From contig CM038467.1 in the NCBI GenBank assembly GCA_021464415.1, positions 50,015,309 to 50,079,308 of the forward strand: DNA of 64,000 nucleotides. The letters run 5' to 3'. The position numbers were made by a program, and so were the translations under genes. Source of the stretch: Lonicera japonica. Taxonomy: Eukaryota > Streptophyta > Magnoliopsida > Dipsacales > Caprifoliaceae. Below are positions 37,136 to 48,418 of this stretch, one piece after another. How positions within the stretch are numbered: the stretch's first letter is position 1; every line of letters starts with the position of its first letter. Below the pieces are notes generated by a model. The model made no database searches and was not told the DNA's origin. It saw only the letters and a list, made by a program, of their open reading frames with translations.

Positions 37136-37422
37136 GTAATTAATGTTAATGGGTAATTAGTTGGTTGAAAATGGTTAATTGAGTGGGGTGAAAATAGGAG
37201 TTTAGAACTTTTTTTTTGGTGAGAGTGGAAGCAAGTAGTTTGTGGGGTGGAAATAGCACCACCCTAAAATTTTGTCACATAACTCACAATATATTAAAAA
37301 AATCGAGGAATTCCCCTGAGCCTGCTACAACTCCGTCCCAGCAATCAAGCACCACTAAGCATGGACAGTATGTAATATACGACACTATCCATCGGAAGGA
37401 GTTGTATTGAAACACGTTCTTA

Positions 37423-38049
37423 TGATTTGTTTGGTTCAAGATTTGAAAAACGTGTATTGAAACACGTTTTGAAATAATTTTCGCATTTAGTGCAAGTTTT
37501 AAATTCGGAATAAATAATTCCAAGAACAAACTTTTTACTCCGAGTTCTCCCATTTAAATCATAAGGAATAAACTATTATCAATGAATATTTTTTTTAATT
37601 TTTTATGTTATGACTAAAATAACACTCTTCCTTATGAATAAATAATTCTTTTTCCATCCGTGTATGAAAATATTGTTTGGAACCTTTTTTTTTAGTTACG
37701 CTGTTGCACAAAAATGAATTTTTTTTTTTAACTTTTTTCTTTTCTTTTTTCCTGTTGTAATTTTTTTCTAATTACAAAAATTGTAATTTTTGTAGGATCC
37801 TAATTAGCTAGGCATGTGTAATTTTTGTAATTTATTATAGTAATTGTCTCTTTTAAAAAATTAGTAGGTGATGTCTTCTCATCTTATAAAAAGAAAGTTA
37901 TTTTTGTAATTGATAATTTATTTCATTCCCATTTCCGGTTGAACTAAATATCGGCATGACATCTTAGAGGTTAAGAACAAAACTTTCCAGGAATCAAATA
38001 TGCCCATTCCATGCCTATTCCATTCCCAAAACTCGAACCAAACGAGCCC
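37423..38049. mobile_element. PIF/Harbinger-like MITE
   Basis: Left end TGATTTGTTTGGTTCAAG; right end reverse complemented GGGCTCGTTTGGTTCGAG. TTA stands on both sides (37420-37422 and 38050-38052). A 3-bp TTA duplication and CGTTTGGTT-type ends fit PIF/Harbinger-derived MITEs. Length 627 bp, no coding frame. Confidence 0.65.
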
Positions 38050-38173
38050 TTAACGTAGACCTAATTTAGATTCCGTTTTATTTTCCTTCTTATTATCAGA
38101 GATTAAATATTGAATGAGGAATATGGTAAACCTAAACATAGAGTTTCTTTAGAAGTTGATCTCTAGTCCTTCG

Positions 38174-38690
38174 GAAGGGTGTTCACGGTCCGATTGATCA
38201 TAAATGCGGACCAGATCGTTTCTACATGTCCACTGTTTTTTGGGACCGGACCAAACCAAACCATAAATACAGTCTAGACCGGATCAGGCCAAACAACTTT
38301 AAACGGTCCGGGTTTGGTTGATCCAAATGGTCTTGACTTTTTCAATGGGCCTATTTTTTTGGGGCTTGTTGGAAAATTTTAAATACAAAACCCATTGTAC
38401 AGGCGATATTGCACCCCATTATTAGGGCTAGGATCGGCCCTTTGGCATTTGCATATTGACAATGCAAGAAATTGGGCAGTTGCATATTGGCTGGCAAGAA
38501 TTAAACAAAATTAAGGTAACAAATATACAGTCGAATCCCCTTTTTTTGCCATTTTTTCTTCTTAAACTGAAGACCGGACCATTTTAATTTGGTCAACTTA
38601 AACATAGACTATACCGGACCGTTGTCCATATTAAGACCAAAAAGTCCTATAATTCAGTCTGGTCTAGTTTTCGTACACCCCTATCCCTGA
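38174..38690. mobile_element. MITE with GGGTGT(T/A)C ends and GGACCGG words
   Basis: Left end GGGTGTTCACGGTCCGATTG; right end reverse complemented GGGGTGTACGAAAACTAGACC. The arms carry repeated GGACCGGACC and GGTCCGG words in opposite orientation. Target duplication not seen. The class is probably hAT-like by end type (inference). Confidence 0.5.
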
Positions 38691-39164
38691 CTGCTGCGAG
38701 CTTTTGAATCAAGTGTTTTGCCGTAACTTTTTGTTGAAGTATGCGGTTATGCAGTCCCTAGCATCTATTTCCAATGTAACAAAAACCTGGTAGTTTAAAA
38801 AATTTCCATTAACCATTTTCAGGTTTCTATTGTTACGATAACTGCTCTTGTGTAATATCTTTTTGCCACAATATTGTTTCAACTGAACTTAGACTTCAAA
38901 TATGTCAAGAAAATAACAATATAGACGGCCGGAATTTTATTATTAAATCATCCAAAAAGTTCTCTGCGGCTCTGCCATGTTGAGTGTCATTATAATTTTC
39001 AAAATGTTGGGAATTTCTGTATACGCATATTCAGGTTTTAGAATGTCAAAAATTGTAACCTTTCGAATCAGGCGTAATGGTGTATGCGCATTTGAAGGTG
39101 TATATGCCTATTTGAACTAGGTGTACACCCCCTAGGCATAAGAGTACCCTGGAGGTGTTTGAAG

Positions 39165-39608
39165 CAGTGGCGGATGCACGTTTAGGTGAGGGTGGACAGT
39201 TGACCACCTTCACTTTTATAAAATTTATACATTTTTAGGTATGTGTGATTTTTTGACCACCCGCTTAAAAATAATTTGACCACCCATTTCTTTTATTATT
39301 TTATAGAGAGAGAAAGAGAACAGTGAAACATGGGGTTGTGTACTTCTCTTCCTAATTTCTTGTCCTGTAAAGTCAGTAGAGAAAGAACGAGAATGGTGGA
39401 TTTCTGTAAATATTTAAAGAGTATAAATCTTCCTCCCAAAAGAACTCTCGTGTAGATATAAATTCGTGTATTTTGTGTATTATCTTTATATATATATAAT
39501 AGATTTATGTTGCACACAATTAATTCGGCCAACCATGACTAGTTAACATTGACTGGTTGTCAATGTTGACTTCGCCCACCCCACGCAAAATTCCCAGATA
39601 CGCCACTG
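39165..39608. mobile_element. hAT MITE with perfect 8-bp target duplication
   Basis: Ends CAGTGGCGGATGCACG and (reverse complement) CAGTGGCGTATCTGGG. GTTTGAAG flanks it exactly on both sides (39157-39164 and 39609-39616). Length 444 bp. A short perfect hairpin (AACATTGAC / GTCAATGTT) sits near the right end at about 39546-39568. No transposase. Confidence 0.92.
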
Positions 39609-39884
39609 GTTTGAAGGGACATGCCTCGATTCGGATGTGTATGTTGCTGGTTGGAGTCTGGAAAGTTATATGACTATTTTAAAAGGTATACTCCTGAATT
39701 GGCCTATGAGTTTGATTTGATTTGATTTTATCTTTATTTTGGATGGGGTGTGTGGTGTATTAGTGTACACATTCTAACCGGAAAAAAAATTATTATCTAA
39801 GTAACTGAGCACATTTTCACCTTAAACATCATACGCTATGATCGATAAGGGAACTAAACCCTATTAGCCCGTGCAAAATTATAA

Positions 39885-40050
39885 ATCCCTCCTTCCCAAA
39901 TTAAGAGTCTAGTTTAACTTTTGTACTAATTTAAGAATACGTTAATCTGAATATAATCAATGGTTAAAACCAATACTGGTTTAATGTTGTGAGATTTGGT
40001 ATATTGATTATGTCCCAAAAAGGAGGCTCTTAATTTGGGATGGAGGGAAT
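39885..40050. mobile_element. Stowaway-type MITE, short
   Basis: Inverted ends ATCCCTCCTTCCCAAATTAAG and (reverse complement) ATTCCCTCCATCCCAAATTA; about 165 bp. Ends are typical of Stowaway; the TA duplication is probable but the exact border is ambiguous. Confidence 0.75.
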
Positions 40051-40998
40051 ATATGGAAATGGGTGCTAAGAAAAACTTATATTTCAGCCCCTCGCTCACC
40101 ACCTGTCCAAAAAGGAAACTATAAAAAAATATTGCTGAGCTCTAAACTCCAATTCAGCTTTTAGCCAAGGACATCCTGCAAGTCAAACTCTTGGCATGAA
40201 GTTTGGGACAATATCTAATTTACCAATTTACAACTCTTGAAAAGCACAAAAACCTGAAACAAATGGGAACTTTTAACGATGTTCTTATGATGTGTAGAAG
40301 GGATAGGTGACGAGGCTACACAAATCACGATTCAGCAGTAATATTTCACTTCTTTAGAAGCATACAAGTTGCTCTCAAAAGGTCTCTTGTGGGTTGCCGA
40401 TCGGAAAATTTTTCAAAGCAGGAAATTCTCTGAAGAAGGTATATGACTCTCCTTCCTGCATGTTTTTCTTAAGACTTTATTTCTGTCTAGCTTTACTCGA
40501 TTGTTTAACGTTTCTTCTCGTTCACTGCATATCATCATGACAGTCATATGCACTCATATAACGATGTTCATAACTAGTCTAAATATGGAGTCTTAAGTTA
40601 CTACACTTTGCATAAAAGCAAACGGGTTGTAGGTCCTTCTTTAACAATTATATGCAAAGGAAAGGACACCTTACTTTTCCATAACACGTGCAACCTGCTT
40701 GTGGGTCTTCCACAATTTGTTTTATCCAGGACAATTTTCATTCTTTGTCCATTAAAAGGTCACACCATTTTTTTGAATGGCCAATTTATACCCTTACCAC
40801 AATTTTTTATGTTCCTTCTTTCCATTAGTGGTCTCTAGGCTTCACCAACTACCACCACTGCCACTCGTTGCCACTGCCACTGCGGAGCTCCAACGAGGTC
40901 ACGGGAGATCTGGTAGTGGCCTTCCCATGGCAGAGGTGGGGCAGCTTGTGGTGATAAAATATATTTTACTTTATCCTTCAATTGGAATAATTGTAAGG

Positions 40999-41034
<36 letters not shown>

Positions 41035-41469
41035 CTTTAAAACCCGGGCCTCTATGCATAAATATTTTGTACGAGATGTCATTGGGCTAACTTTTATTGC
41101 AACTGTGAATGGCTGAGCATCCAACATGGTAAGTGCATATAAACAAAATAACCATTCAGATCTATTCACTGTTTTACTTTTTAAGTGATTGACTTTTGGG
41201 CACACATTGATTTATTTATTTATTTCTTTTTTTTTTGCACATGTACTCTCGTATTTATACTATCGTCTATATATGCGCAATTAGGACAGTTAACTTCTGT
41301 TGGTGTGAACGTTTTATGAACAATGTAACAATGTATGATTCGTTTGGCTCTGGTAGTAGCCACCTCTTAACATAAATCAGGTGAAGTGTTCAAACTAGGC
41401 TCTTGGAGATTGCTTCAATCTGTAAAGGGACTTCTTTAAACTACACACCTTCCTATCATTGGTAGTAAT
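40051..41469. other. No gene recognised
   Basis: 40080-40470 looks like former gene-flank sequence (a TATAAAA word at 40120 and AAG|GTATAT-like donor at 40438), but no coding exon follows. The segment ends at the minus-strand copia LTR. Contains the poly(G) tract listed separately. Confidence 0.35.
41000..41034 (+). repeat. Poly(G) tract, 35 bases
   Basis: An unbroken run of 35 G. Such a run is rare in plant DNA and hard to sequence; its length in the assembly may not be exact. It creates spurious poly-Gly and poly-Pro frames. Confidence 0.9.
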
Positions 41470-41601
41470 TGTTGAAACTAAAGGAAGAAAAGAGAGTGAA
41501 ATTTCTAGAGTAAGTTGGTTTCTGTTCTTACACAGCTACAGATGATTTGTGGGATCCACACAATCAGACTGATTTGCATAATTGATATACCTATGCCAAC
41601 A
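41470..41601 (-). mobile_element. Copia LTR B (132 bp)
   Basis: On the minus strand it runs from TGTTGGCATAGG to TTTCAACA. It is preceded (minus sense) by the purine tract CTAGCTTGAGGGGAG. Compared with LTR A it lacks about 90 internal bases. It ends the short internal copy at 41602-42385. Confidence 0.75.
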
Positions 41602-42385
41602 CTCCCCTCAAGCTAGGGCATTGATGACGAACTTGCCTAGCTTGGACACCTTATTACTGAGAGATATTTCAACACTCCCCCTCAAATTGAAAGAGGCATG
41701 ACACCAAAATCAATTTACACTAAAATATGTAACTCTATTGTTTAGAAATTGCTTCCTCTTAACTCGAAATGCTTCCTTTATAGTTGAAGTAAGCATGCGC
41801 AAAGCAAAACATCACTTTTGTTAAACAGATTTAACCAGCACCATAGGTGGGAAAAGCATCCTCCCAAATAAAGGTCAGTCATGAGACCAACTAGGCCAAT
41901 ATTATAATACTGCTGGAAGTACATTAGGCAGCTGTAAAGGACCACTGGAAAACACTTGGCTGCATCGAAACCGTGAGTAAACACATGGCAGCAACATGGC
42001 ATGCCGGAAAACACTTGGCCCCATCAAAAGATGCCGGAAAAAACACTCGGCAACAACAAAAGAAAAAAGGCCTATAGAATAATGCACGACAAACCAAGAT
42101 AACTGAAGCAAGTGGCATTAAAGTAGCAATAGTGGGTAGCAAATTGCAGCAAACTAACCCATTTCCAGCAGCTACATAATGCATAAAACAGTCTGGAAAA
42201 TAAACCATCAGATAATGATGTCTTGAACACATCTATAGACAGAGCCCAAAAGATGGAATGAATAAAAACCTCTAACTGAACAGTAATAACTCTATGACTG
42301 GATGGGCGGCAAAAGGCTGCCCGCCGGAAATGGCAAAACAAAAGAAAGGAAAAACCCTAGGTTAGGAGTGATTCCTCTGATACCA
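41602..42385 (-). mobile_element. Short copia internal region between two LTRs
   Basis: In minus sense it begins with TGGTATCAGAGG (42385-42374), a primer-binding site directly after LTR A, and ends with the purine tract before LTR B. At 784 bp it has no readable gag or pol. It holds a diverged tandem repeat around CCGGAAAACACTTGGC (41940-42050). With its two LTRs it forms a complete-looking but non-coding copia unit. Confidence 0.7.
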
Positions 42386-42469
42386 TGTTGAAGCTTCAAG
42401 AAGAAAAGAAAGAATGAAATTTTTGGAATAAGTTGATTTCTGTTCTTACACAGCTACACATATTTATAC

Positions 42470-44053
42470 TGTAACACCCCGTGTTCATATTAGTGTTAAT
42501 TATGTTGTATTAGGTTTCTTTACACTCATGTGAGTGGTCGTTTAGTGATTCGGGTGGTCCGAATCGATTTTGGTTTGTAAATCATGAGTATTGATCCTAC
42601 GCGATTTTCTTATTTTTAGCCAACTTTGGATTATCGTAACTTTTTCATATTTTATCCGATTTGACTGTTGTTTATTTCTACTTCTAGATTTCATATCATT
42701 CTAAAACTTTCATGTTTTGTCCAAAATCCAATTCACACTCCTCGTGGGTCAAAACAGGGCCCAAAGTAGGCCCATCGCTAAGTTTTGGTCATTCGGTAAT
42801 GTTTTGGCAGAGCGCTGCCTTTGGCAAATTTCTGGAGATAATCTATCCATAATTTGGAAAAACTTCCAATTATGAAGTTGTATATCTTTGAATTATCTTT
42901 CCGTGGACATAAAGATCACCCCAATCCGAGTTCTGAGTAAAGAGTTATGACCAAATTACGAATAGTGGTCAGTGCAGCCAAATTAAGCTTGGATAGAATG
43001 TTTCTGGGATCGGTCCCAGAAATCCTAGGATCGGTCCCAGGCTAGGATCGGTCCCAGACCCCTGTGTGACGAAATTTTTTAGAGATTTCACCCTACTTTC
43101 TCACCATTTATCCCCAAAACTCACAAAACTCGACCCATAAGCACTCTTATCAACTTGAGGGCTTTAGAGAGAAATAAAGGTGGTTCTTAGAAGGATTCTT
43201 ACTCATTTTTCAATATCAATCCGATATAAAAACTCCAAATCCTCCGAATCATCCTCCTGGTCGCTATTCATCATCTCCTACCTTGTTGACCACCATAAGA
43301 GCTCTAGTTTGAGTGTTGGATACAGGAACGAGGGTTCATATATCCTTGGTTCGAGGATCTTGCCATGCTAGGAGCGTGGTGACGCGAGAGATTTAGGATT
43401 TCACCAAACATTTATTCGAATATGGATTGATGTCTATGGTTAAGGTATGGGAAGTATTTCGTATGCATTCCGTAAGCTCTAGAGCTATTATTTGATATCC
43501 GTATCTTTGTGTTCATCTCGTATTGCTTATTCATTGGCTCCGTGATGTGTTTGTTGGTATTGATTGGTATATGTGATATGTGTTGGCTTTAGTGCTTTGG
43601 TGATTGATTGGTACATGTTTAAGTACACCTACTGGGGATTTTCCAACAGTCCAACAGCCCGATTTGCAACGTCCGCAGAGAGGGCGTGGGTGAGGTGAGG
43701 CATGAATTGGTATGGTGTACTTGGCATGTAGCCATGAGAGAGCCGGGTATGAGGCCTTGTATGGTGATGGGCTTATGCATGTATGTGTATTTGTTATTGT
43801 TCTATTGATTCCACAGATTCATTTTTATCCTCTGTATACGGTTTACTTCCCCATACATGTTTTTCATCTACAGGTGCTCGCGGTGAGGATGCGGGACGGG
43901 ACAGTGAGAGCTCGTGGGAGAATTTTAGGGACGATTATAGTTTAAAGGTTGTAGAATTTGATTATGTTGTATTTTGGGAACCCTATTATAATTAATGGGT
44001 AATCTGTATTCTATTCATTAATTTCTTAATGCCCCCAAGGGCGGGGCGTTACA
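42470..44053 (+). mobile_element. Solo LTR with 5-bp target duplication TATAC
   Basis: It starts TGTAACACCCCGTG and ends GGCGGGGCGTTACA. TATAC lies on both sides (42465-42469 and 44054-44058). Length 1584 bp. It shares with LTR1 (1283) the block 'AAAGAGTTATG.CCAAATTA' and the general layout. It contains three GGATCGGTCC palindrome words. No internal domain remains, so the element was removed by LTR-LTR recombination. Confidence 0.95.
43003..43057. repeat. Three GGATCGGTCC-type near-palindromes
   Basis: TCTGGGATCGGTCCCAGA (43003-43020), CTAGGATCGGTCCCAG (43025-43040) and the copy at 43043-43057. Centres are 21 and 17 bases apart. They lie in the solo LTR shortly after the GAGTTATGACCAAATTA block. 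Confidence 0.85.
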
Positions 44054-44197
44054 TATACAATGAGAATGATGCATAAATCCTGGGATATAAATCTGATCTC
44101 ATGAATTATGTGATATGAAGAATATTTTATCAATCTCATGATTTATGGTATCCACATAATTAGACTGATTTGTATAATTAATCTACCTATGCCAACA

Positions 44198-46420
44198 CCC
44201 CCCTTAAGCTAGGGCGTGGATGGCGAACATGCCTAGCTTGTACACCTTAGTATTAAGAGTTGTTATTTCAATAGTAATATCAAATCTTGGTGGAATATCC
44301 ATAAATACTTCCTCTTCTAGGCCTTCATGAAAAAAGGCATTTTTCACTTCAAGTTGTTGAAGTGGCTTCCTTAGCATTGTAGCCAACGATAGAAGAACAT
44401 GAATGGAATTCATCTTGGCAATTGGAGCAAAAGTTTCTTGATAGTTAATTCATATGTATGGGTGAAGCCTTTCGCAACCAACCTAGCTTTGTATCTTTCA
44501 ACCGCGCCTTCTGCCTTGTGTTTTAAGGTAAAGGCCCATTTACACCCAACCATTTTCTTTCCTTTCGGTAATTCTATTAATTCCCGAGTGGAATTCTTTT
44601 GTAGTGCTTTCATTTCTTCGTTAATAGCTTTTTTCCACCTTGGATCCTTAAGAGCATCTTGTATTGTTTGAGGGATAGAAATAATGGACATATGTGTAAC
44701 AAAAGCAAGAAATTTGGTGTCAAACGATGTGAAGACACAATCTAAGATATAGGATGTTAAGTGCATGTCCTAGTTCCTTTACGTAAAGCAATAGGAATAT
44801 CAGAATCATTAGTAGGATTAGGAACAAAGCGAGGTGTTGTAGTTACCTTAGGAACGCTCATCACAGGAATAGATGATTTGTTAAGAGAGAGAGAGATGTG
44901 GTCTTATTCTTTCTTTTCAAATAAAATTTATGCAGTTTCTCATTGTTATGGGTTACTTGCTCGTGCTCTGCTTCCTGAGCAGGTTGTTCACTTTCAACTT
45001 TCCATTGAGTTGTTTGGCCTTGGAATTCTACCTGACTTGGCTGCTGGAAAATAGTCAAGGAAGTTGGAATGTCCCAAGACTTGTTTTTTTCATTAGTTAC
45101 AATCACCGCTTAAAGAGAATGCTTGGGAGAAAAATAAGCAATCTTCAAGAAAAGTCACATCCAAAGTCGCATATGTTCTTCCTGTTTGAGGATCTTAAGA
45201 CTGTAACCTTTTTTACTCGGCGAATATCCTAAGAACAAGCATTTCACAGCTTTGGGATCGAGTTTGGTTTTCTGCTGATGATGAAGGTTACAAAGGCAGT
45301 GCAACCAAACACTTTCAAGGGAAGACAAATAAACAACGAAGGAATAAGTCCTTTACCAGACACAGAAGTTAGTGAACCATTAGCAATTTTAACTTTTTAT
45401 TTACCTAAACACGTTTTATACGTGGAAAACATATTAGACTGATCTGTCATATGATTGGTTGCCCCAGAATCTATGACCTATGGGTCAAGAGGAATATAAG
45501 ATGCACTTAAGGCTATAGATGTGTTACTTGACTTTGCATAAGAACTAGAGGTTGTAGGTGTATCAATATTAGGCAAAAAACGGCGAAGAACATCCATTTG
45601 TTCTTTGGTAAAGGTGAGGATTCTGTTGTGGCAATAGGGTGAGCCTGTGCTCCAACTCCAAATCTGCTATTACCTGAGCGTTCGCCATAGAGGCAACCTT
45701 TCTTGCCTCCATATTGTGTCTTACCATGAATCTTCCAACAAGTTTCCTGAGTGTGTCTTGATTTGTTGCAATGGGTACAAAACAATTCTTTATCTTCGGG
45801 TGGTTTTCCACTTGCCTTCTGAACATCTGAAGTAACAAATACTCTCTTGAGGCTTAAAATTTGCAGCAGCAAGTGCAGAACTGAATTATGTGGTATTTCC
45901 AAGCATGATAGTCTTCCTACTTACATGAATATAGGCAAACACTTCATCAAGCGTAGGTAGTGGTTCCTCCTATGAACACGAGATCATACCTCATCCAAGT
46001 CTAGAATAAGGCCAGCAAAAAAAATCAAAAATCCGCTCTTCTTCCGACATCTTGGTACCAATCCAACTCCCGCCAAAGGCTATTCAAAATATTAAAGTAC
46101 TCTATCATCAACTTGTCTTTTTGGTTGGTTTTGTGAATTCTCCTTTTCAAATCATATTTTTGGGCTGTATTACCAATATGAGAATACATAGGATGCACGT
46201 CAACCCATATTTCTCTTGCTCTATTAGCAAATAGATAAGTTTTTTTGATGGCTGGATCCATAGAATTCAAAAGCCTCACAAACTGGGAATTCTTTGTATC
46301 CCATCGGCCAAATTTGCGATCAGTTTCTTTTGGTTGTTTGGTAGTACCATCCAAGTACCATATCTTTCCTTTGGCTTTAAAGAACCATTTCAAAGATTAA
46401 GCCAACTCAAAGGTAATTTT
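44198..46420 (-). pseudogene. Internally deleted Ty1/copia gag-pol, minus strand
   Basis: In minus order: gag capsid (46393-46025; TDRKFGRWDTKNSQFVRLLN, SMDPAIKK, YDLKRRI.. and LWRELD, the UBN2-type pattern); zinc knuckle CTHCNKSRHTQETCW (about 45740; one H position kept); protease IDSGATNHMT (about 45460); then a jump straight to the integrase C-terminal part KVFGCTAFVTF (about 45310) and NRKNICDFGCDF; then RT (44766-44250) with VGCKWAF, RYKARLVAKGF, a frame change, MNSIHVLLSLAT and LEVKNAFFHEGLEEEVFM. RT is joined directly to the element's last residues (KLGM..IHALA) and the polypurine tract, so the YVDD part and RNase H are deleted. Stops and frameshifts are present. Two separate deletions make it a non-autonomous remnant. 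Confidence 0.85.
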
Positions 46421-46439
46421 TTTCGTTGAGTGTTTTTTT

Positions 46440-48418
46440 GATGCGATTAGTAATCCGGGGTTATCATTGTACACCATATGTCCTTCCCTTTGCTCATCCG
46501 CCCCTGTATGCCAGCAGAAGTACTTGTGTGGGAAAAGAGTGAGCCAAATGGGCCCAATGGGAACTTTTCTATAAAACTACAATTAGGCATCCACACTAAG
46601 TGCATAGTAAAAATAAACAAATAAATAAAACATAGATGAAGATATAAGTTGCATAACAATATATCATGTGGTGCAACGCATTCCATATGAGTCCCATCCA
46701 AATCAATTTACATTACATATACCATATATGTAAAACTAATCATTTATAGGTGAAAATATAACAATAAGACACTGTTATTGCTACCGGGCTAGTATGGCTT
46801 CCGTAGCCTCGTCCTCCCATGGGGCAATGTATCAATCTATGTATCAAAGTATCTACTGTGCACAGTATGGCTCTCATAGCCAAGTCCTCTTGTAGGACAT
46901 AACCTAGATGTAAGCATGCCATAGGTGTAAATAATGTAATACTAGGTCCAGGTACAATGCTGTGCCAAAAATACTAAAATAATAGTGAATAAATCTCATC
47001 CATATGAGAAATTAGTAAGCTATCCATTAGCATAACGAAGTCACAAATAATACCTAAGTATGATACAATGTGTGAATCCTGAGATTAAATCCACAATTAG
47101 TCAATTATGTAGTAAATTACGCAATTTAGCTATATACGTATCCGTAATCATGGGCTTTAGTTCAATCTTTAAATTTTTTATCACCATGCAATGGGGGTTT
47201 CTTGTACAATCATCAAATTTATGCAATAAAAATCCTAAACCATAAAAAATAATCAAGAAATCTCAACCCGAAACCCATGCACGTGTACATACAAGATTTG
47301 AATGCAAAACCCCTAATTTCTAGTGGAAATCAACATACAACACATACTAGCTTGAAAGAGGGTTTGAGTACTAGTGTTCCCACCTCAATAATGCTAATTT
47401 CTAAATATTTGTGTGTTGGTGGTGGTTCTATGGTGGTTGGAGCAAACTTACTTCAAGCTCTAATTGTGGTTCTAAGGTCGAAGATGATGAAGATGAAAAA
47501 ATCCTAAGTTCTAGGTCCCAAATATTTGATCCATGTTGAATACATGTCAAAATCTCTTCAAAATCACTCACTTATACTCTCAAGAATTGCTCCCCCTTTT
47601 TCTCTATTATTTGGTCGTGTTTTATAAGAATGGAGATAAAAGAAAGTTTAAAAACCAGTCAAAAGGTCAAAAAATAGGTCAACCCGATTGACTAGAGTTT
47701 ACGGTGCACTATTCTTATTTTAGGTATAACTTTTCACTTGGAACTCTGATTGATGCACCGTGTTTTTCCAAATTCATAATAGATAAATGTCAAAAATTTG
47801 TGGAACTTATAGGTCTGGCAAAAAGAGTAAACTGCCACTATGCATCGGCTAGTTCTGTCAACAACTTGGCGATCAGTTTTGACTTTCTTAGACCTTAATT
47901 TAGGCTTATCTTCCAACATGAAAGTTGAAAAGGGATCAAATATGTTCTTAACAATTTAAACGGTTAGTCATTTAGAGTTCGGATGAAGAAGTTATGGTCT
48001 TTCAAAGTTGAATAAAAACTCATTTCACTAGAACATGAGTTTTCACCGTCAAACTAGCAAATTCAATTACGGATATCCGAAATGCATTTCGACCATAGGC
48101 ACATATGCAAAATCACTACTATGACTTGTAGAAGGAGTTTAAATGAGTAAAACACCCCTGAAAGTAAGAATGACTAGCTAATGTGATTTCCTTGTTAGCA
48201 AAAGGCAAAAGAGAGGTTTGAGTAACCAAAAGTCATTTGGGTTGTTTGAATTGCCTCGTGGCCATGCAAGCAAGTATAAATATGCTATTGAGACATGCTA
48301 GAAGTGTTTAGACCATAAGAGACATCAGATTTAAAATTCACTACCCAAAGTGATATTTAACACTCAAGCAACACTTATGAGTAAGATTTAACGAGTAAAT
48401 TAGGTACGGGGTGTTACA
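46440..48418 (-). mobile_element. Minus-strand LTR inserted near the copia gag
   Basis: Minus sense: starts TGTAACACCCCGTACC at 48418. The other end is near 46442, where the sequence changes from copia leader to this LTR. It carries the 'TTCCCATTGGGCCCATTTGGCTCA'-type phrase (46540-46563) seen in the other large LTRs. No matching target duplication was found (TGGAT follows the right end), so the left border is approximate. Contains no readable gene. Confidence 0.55.

Larger units (their letters stand above)
35844..37264. mobile_element. 1.4-kb TIR element with trinucleotide arms (GGGTGGT family)
   Basis: The first 36 bases are a perfect inverted copy of the last 36, starting GGGTGGTGCTATTTCC, and the match continues with few changes. 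The 8-bp TAAAATTT stands on both sides (35836-35843 and 37265-37272). The left interior carries (CTT)n arrays and the right interior (GAA)n arrays, so the arms are complementary well beyond the TIR. The centre holds an ACCGA-word tandem repeat. No transposase is encoded. The 8-bp duplication fits hAT-like insertion, but the flank is nearly self-complementary, so part of it might belong to the TIR. Confidence 0.8.
42386..44197 (-). mobile_element. Copia LTR A, shared by two internal regions, split by a solo LTR
   Basis: Minus sense: starts TGTTGGCATAGGTAG at 44197 and ends AAGCTTCAACA at 42386; net length about 223 bp without the nested insert. On one side is a primer-binding site (42374-42385), on the other the polypurine tract TAGCTTAAGGGGGG (44198-44211). 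One LTR thus serves as 5' LTR of the short unit and as 3' LTR of the longer unit at 44198-46420. Confidence 0.75.

Noticed and set aside
40321..40445. A distant 5' leader exon of the NLR (donor-like site at 40438)
   Set aside because: It would need an 18-kb intron through several retrotransposons, and nothing links it to the NLR.
40777..41205. Poly-Gly and poly-Pro frames
   Set aside because: Created by the 35-base poly(G) tract in three frames.
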